A stretch of 64,000 nucleotides of DNA from Natronospira elongata (GTDB lineage: Bacteria > Pseudomonadota > Gammaproteobacteria > Natronospirales > Natronospiraceae). This document shows, in pieces, positions 61,828-64,000 of this stretch (position 1 is the stretch's first letter; every line of letters begins with the position of its first letter). The notes beneath the pieces were generated by a model that searched no databases, had not been told where the DNA came from, and saw nothing but the letters and a program-made list of their open reading frames with translations. The position numbers and the translations under genes are program-made. Where the stretch lies: positions 106,478 through 170,477 of the forward strand of contig NZ_JAYGII010000004.1 in assembly GCF_034931365.1 (NCBI RefSeq). Reading direction: 5' to 3'.

Positions 61828-63105
61828 ATGACCCAGTCTCTATTGGAAAAAGCCAGTCAATACATCGTCGGCGGCGTCAACTCACCGGTACGAGCCTTCA
61901 CCGGCGTTGGCGGCGAGCCCCTGTTCGTGGAAAGTGCCCAGGGCAGTCGCATCCATGCCAGTGATGGCCGAGCCTACATTGACTATGTGGGTTCCTGGGG
62001 CCCGATGATTGGCGGTCATTCCCGGCCCGAGGTGATCGAGGCCGTGCAACGCGCAGCCACCCGCGGCTTGTCTTTCGGCGCTCCCACCGAGGTGGAGACG
62101 GAGATGGCCAAGCGCATCTGCGAAATCGTCCCCTCCATCGAGCGGGTCCGCATGGTCAACTCCGGCACCGAGGCGACCATGACTGCCATCCGTCTGGCCC
62201 GTGGCTACACCGGCCGTGACCGGGTGGTGAAATTCGAAGGGCACTATCACGGCCATTCAGACTCCCTGCTGGTCAAGGCCGGCTCGGGCGCCCTGACCCA
62301 GGGCGTGCCGAACAGCCCCGGGGTTCCCGCTGGCCTGGCCGAGCTGACCATGACCCTGCCCTTCAACGACCTGGATTCGGTCCGCGCCGCCTTCCGCGAG
62401 AAGGGCGATGAAATCGCCTGCATTATTGTCGAACCGGTTGCCGGCAACATGAACTGCGTGCCCCCAATCGCCGGTTTCCTGGAGGGACTCAAGGAAATCT
62501 GCGCCGAACACGGCGCCATACTCATCTTCGACGAAGTCATGACCGGCTTCCGACTGGCGCCCGGCGGGGCCCAGCAATGGGCCGGCGTGACGCCGGATGT
62601 CACTACCCTTGGCAAGGTCGTGGGCGGTGGCATGCCGGTAGGCGCCGTGGGCGGCCGTCGGGAAATCATGGAGCATCTCTCGCCGCTGGGACCTGTCTAT
62701 CAGGCCGGCACCCTGTCCGGAAACCCCCTTGGCATGGCCGCCGGCCTGGCAATGATGGACATCATCAGCGAACCCGGTTTTCACCAGGGCCTGGAAGACA
62801 GCACCCGCCGGCTTTGCAGTGGCCTCAAATTAGCCGCCGACGATGCCGGCATTCCGCTCAGCATCAACCAGGTCCCCGGCATGTTTGGTCTGTTCTTCAC
62901 TAAAGAAGAACCGGTGGAGCGCTTCAGTCAGGTCCAGGCCTGCGATATTGACCGCTTCAAGCGCTTCTTCCATGGCATGCTGGAACAGGGCATCTACCTG
63001 GCACCGTCCGCCTTTGAGGCGGGTTTTCTGTCCTCCGCCCACAGTGACGAGGACATCGACAGCACCGTGGATGCGGCCCGCCAGGTCTTCACCCGCCTCG
63101 CCTGA
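61828..63105 (+). CDS. hemL: Glutamate-1-semialdehyde 2,1-aminomutase
   Basis: PLP enzyme that makes 5-aminolevulinate in the C5 heme pathway. The 425 residues show GGVNSPVRAFTGVGGEP, MVNSGTEATMTAIRLARGYTG, LIFDEVMTGFR and the Schiff-base lysine in TTLGKVVGGGMPVGA. The thiE-hemL neighbourhood is common in gammaproteobacteria. Confidence 0.97.
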   Translation: MTQSLLEKASQYIVGGVNSPVRAFTGVGGEPLFVESAQGSRIHASDGRAYIDYVGSWGPMIGGHSRPEVIEAVQRAATRGLSFGAPTEVETEMAKRICEIVPSIERVRMVNSGTEATMTAIRLARGYTGRDRVVKFEGHYHGHSDSLLVKAGSGALTQGVPNSPGVPAGLAELTMTLPFNDLDSVRAAFREKGDEIACIIVEPVAGNMNCVPPIAGFLEGLKEICAEHGAILIFDEVMTGFRLAPGGAQQWAGVTPDVTTLGKVVGGGMPVGAVGGRREIMEHLSPLGPVYQAGTLSGNPLGMAAGLAMMDIISEPGFHQGLEDSTRRLCSGLKLAADDAGIPLSINQVPGMFGLFFTKEEPVERFSQVQACDIDRFKRFFHGMLEQGIYLAPSAFEAGFLSSAHSDEDIDSTVDAARQVFTRLA

Positions 63106-63112
63106 TCTCCAG

Positions 63113-63151
63113 GGCACTGTCCGTTCCCTAGCACCGGGGACGGACAGTGCC
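63113..63151 (+). terminator. Hairpin after hemL, probable terminator
   Basis: GGCACTGTCCGT (63113-63124) and ACGGACAGTGCC (63140-63151) are perfect arms with a further TCCC/GGGG pairing inside. It starts 8 bases past the stop codon but lacks a T run. Confidence 0.5.
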
Positions 63152-63296
63152 ATGCCCCCACCTCAGCGGAACCTTCCCGGGCCATCGCCGTCAGCTGTAG
63201 GAAACCGATCGTCCATACGCGGCGCCTGGAATGCCGTTCACTTTCACGGATTCCAGGACTATGCTCCGACTAGTCCCTGATCTGAGGAGGTCAGCA

Positions 63297-64000
63297 ATGC
63301 GAACTTTTTTCTTGGCCATAATCGCCCTGATATTGATGGCGCTTGGCGGGCCCGGTTCTGCCGCTGAACACCGGGATATCGTCATAGACCAGGTGCACAT
63401 CATTCCCATGGATGAAGAGCGGGTGCTACGAGACCGCGCGGTGCGCATCTCGGACGGTCAGATCATCGAGATTCGATCCGCGGGACACTGGCAAGCCGAC
63501 GACGGGATCCAGCTTATTGATGGCCGGAACGGCTATCTGATGCCCGGCCTGGCCGAAATGCACGCCCATGTACCGGGCGAGCAAGCCCCCATGCAACTGC
63601 GTGAAGACATCCTTTTTCTTTATCTGAGCAATGGGGTCACCCTGGCTCGCGGCATGCTGGGTGAACCCTGGCACCTGGAGCTCCGTGAAGGCCTGGAGGA
63701 AGGCCAGTTTCTGGGGCCCCGGCTGATCACCTCGGGCCCATCCCTGAATGGCAATAGCGTGGATAGCCCCGAAGCGGGCCGCGAGATGGTCCGCGATCAG
63801 GTGGAAGCCGGTTACGATTTTCTCAAGATTCACCCCGGTTTGGGCCGGGCGGAATTCGACGCCATCGCCGAGGAAGCGAATGAACTCGGCATGGCCTTCG
63901 CCGGGCATGTACCCGAGGATGTGGGTATTTACCGGGCCCTGGAAGCGGGCTATGCCAGTATCGACCATCTGGACCGCTACCCGCGGGCACTGGTGGATGA
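63297..64000 (+). CDS. Secreted amidohydrolase, cut by the window end
   Basis: 234 codons of an open frame that runs off the window. GAGGAGG lies upstream of the ATG at 63297. A signal peptide (LAIIALILMALGGPGSAA) is followed by the metal-dependent amidohydrolase fold: MPGLAEMHAHV (HxH), the candidate carbamylated-lysine region YDFLKIHPGLG, AFAGHVPED and ASIDHLDRY. These match imidazolonepropionase/prolidase-like periplasmic amidohydrolases; a peptide or amide substrate is plausible but not shown. Confidence 0.85.
   Translation, partial: MRTFFLAIIALILMALGGPGSAAEHRDIVIDQVHIIPMDEERVLRDRAVRISDGQIIEIRSAGHWQADDGIQLIDGRNGYLMPGLAEMHAHVPGEQAPMQLREDILFLYLSNGVTLARGMLGEPWHLELREGLEEGQFLGPRLITSGPSLNGNSVDSPEAGREMVRDQVEAGYDFLKIHPGLGRAEFDAIAEEANELGMAFAGHVPEDVGIYRALEAGYASIDHLDRYPRALVD

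Overview
The window is high-GC chromosomal DNA of a gammaproteobacterium. The gene order petABC–algW/degS–hisC–hisD–hisG–murA–ibaG, the kdsD–kdsC–lptCAB–rpoN–hpf–ptsN–rapZ–ptsO block and tkt–gap–pgk–pyk are gammaproteobacterial arrangements. Many genes use TTG starts and secreted proteins are acidic. Three large secreted proteases suggest a protein-degrading, perhaps halophilic or haloalkaliphilic member near Natronospira, Wenzhouxiangella or Ectothiorhodospiraceae; this placement is inference only. No rRNA, tRNA, CRISPR array, insertion sequence or prophage was seen.

Layout. 1-2102 (minus): bc1 complex (petC start, petB, petA). 2382-3497 (plus): DegS/AlgW-type protease. 3518-6560 (minus): hisG-hisD-hisC. 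6773-8338 (minus): murA and ibaG. 8581-18775 (plus): CaCA exchanger, KDO and LPS-transport genes, rpoN, hpf and the nitrogen-type PTS (ptsN, rapZ, ptsO, ptsI). 19227-34016 (minus): three secreted subtilases, then a response regulator, histidine kinase, Ser/Thr kinase with TPRs, FHA-GAF protein and an unknown secreted protein. 34284-40480: orphan ParA, a lipoprotein/penicillin-acylase pair, a GGCT-like protein, a MAPEG protein and a heme-oxygenase-like protein. 40545-46522 (minus): pyk, pgk, gap, tkt. 46693-52042: glycosyltransferase, SAM hydrolase, thioesterase, ahcY with an SAH riboswitch, metK. 52232-64000: peroxiredoxin-like protein, a 982-residue acidic lipoprotein, O-methyltransferase, cpdA, class II aldolase, TraB/GumN protein, rubredoxin, thiD, thiE, hemL and the start of a secreted amidohydrolase.

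The most interesting region is 19-34 kb. Each of the three subtilase genes carries the same GGGTTTTCCC-type dyad 68-91 bp upstream of its start, and a near-match precedes the five-gene signalling operon. This suggests that the response regulator (or another factor) controls secreted proteolysis and possibly its own operon. Two of the subtilases end in three SLH-like repeats, unusual in a proteobacterium. The subtilase block lies between two direct copies of a ~240-340 bp intergenic repeat. That repeat contains a REP doublet and a 111-bp hairpin element (28-bp stem, 55-nt loop). Two hairpin copies have almost the same loop, but their stems differ at 13 of 28 positions with every change matched on the other arm.

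Other groups of genes belong together functionally: LPS export with KDO synthesis, the PTS-Ntr regulatory chain with rpoN, lower glycolysis with transketolase, and the activated-methyl cycle (metK, ahcY, SAM hydrolase, riboswitch).
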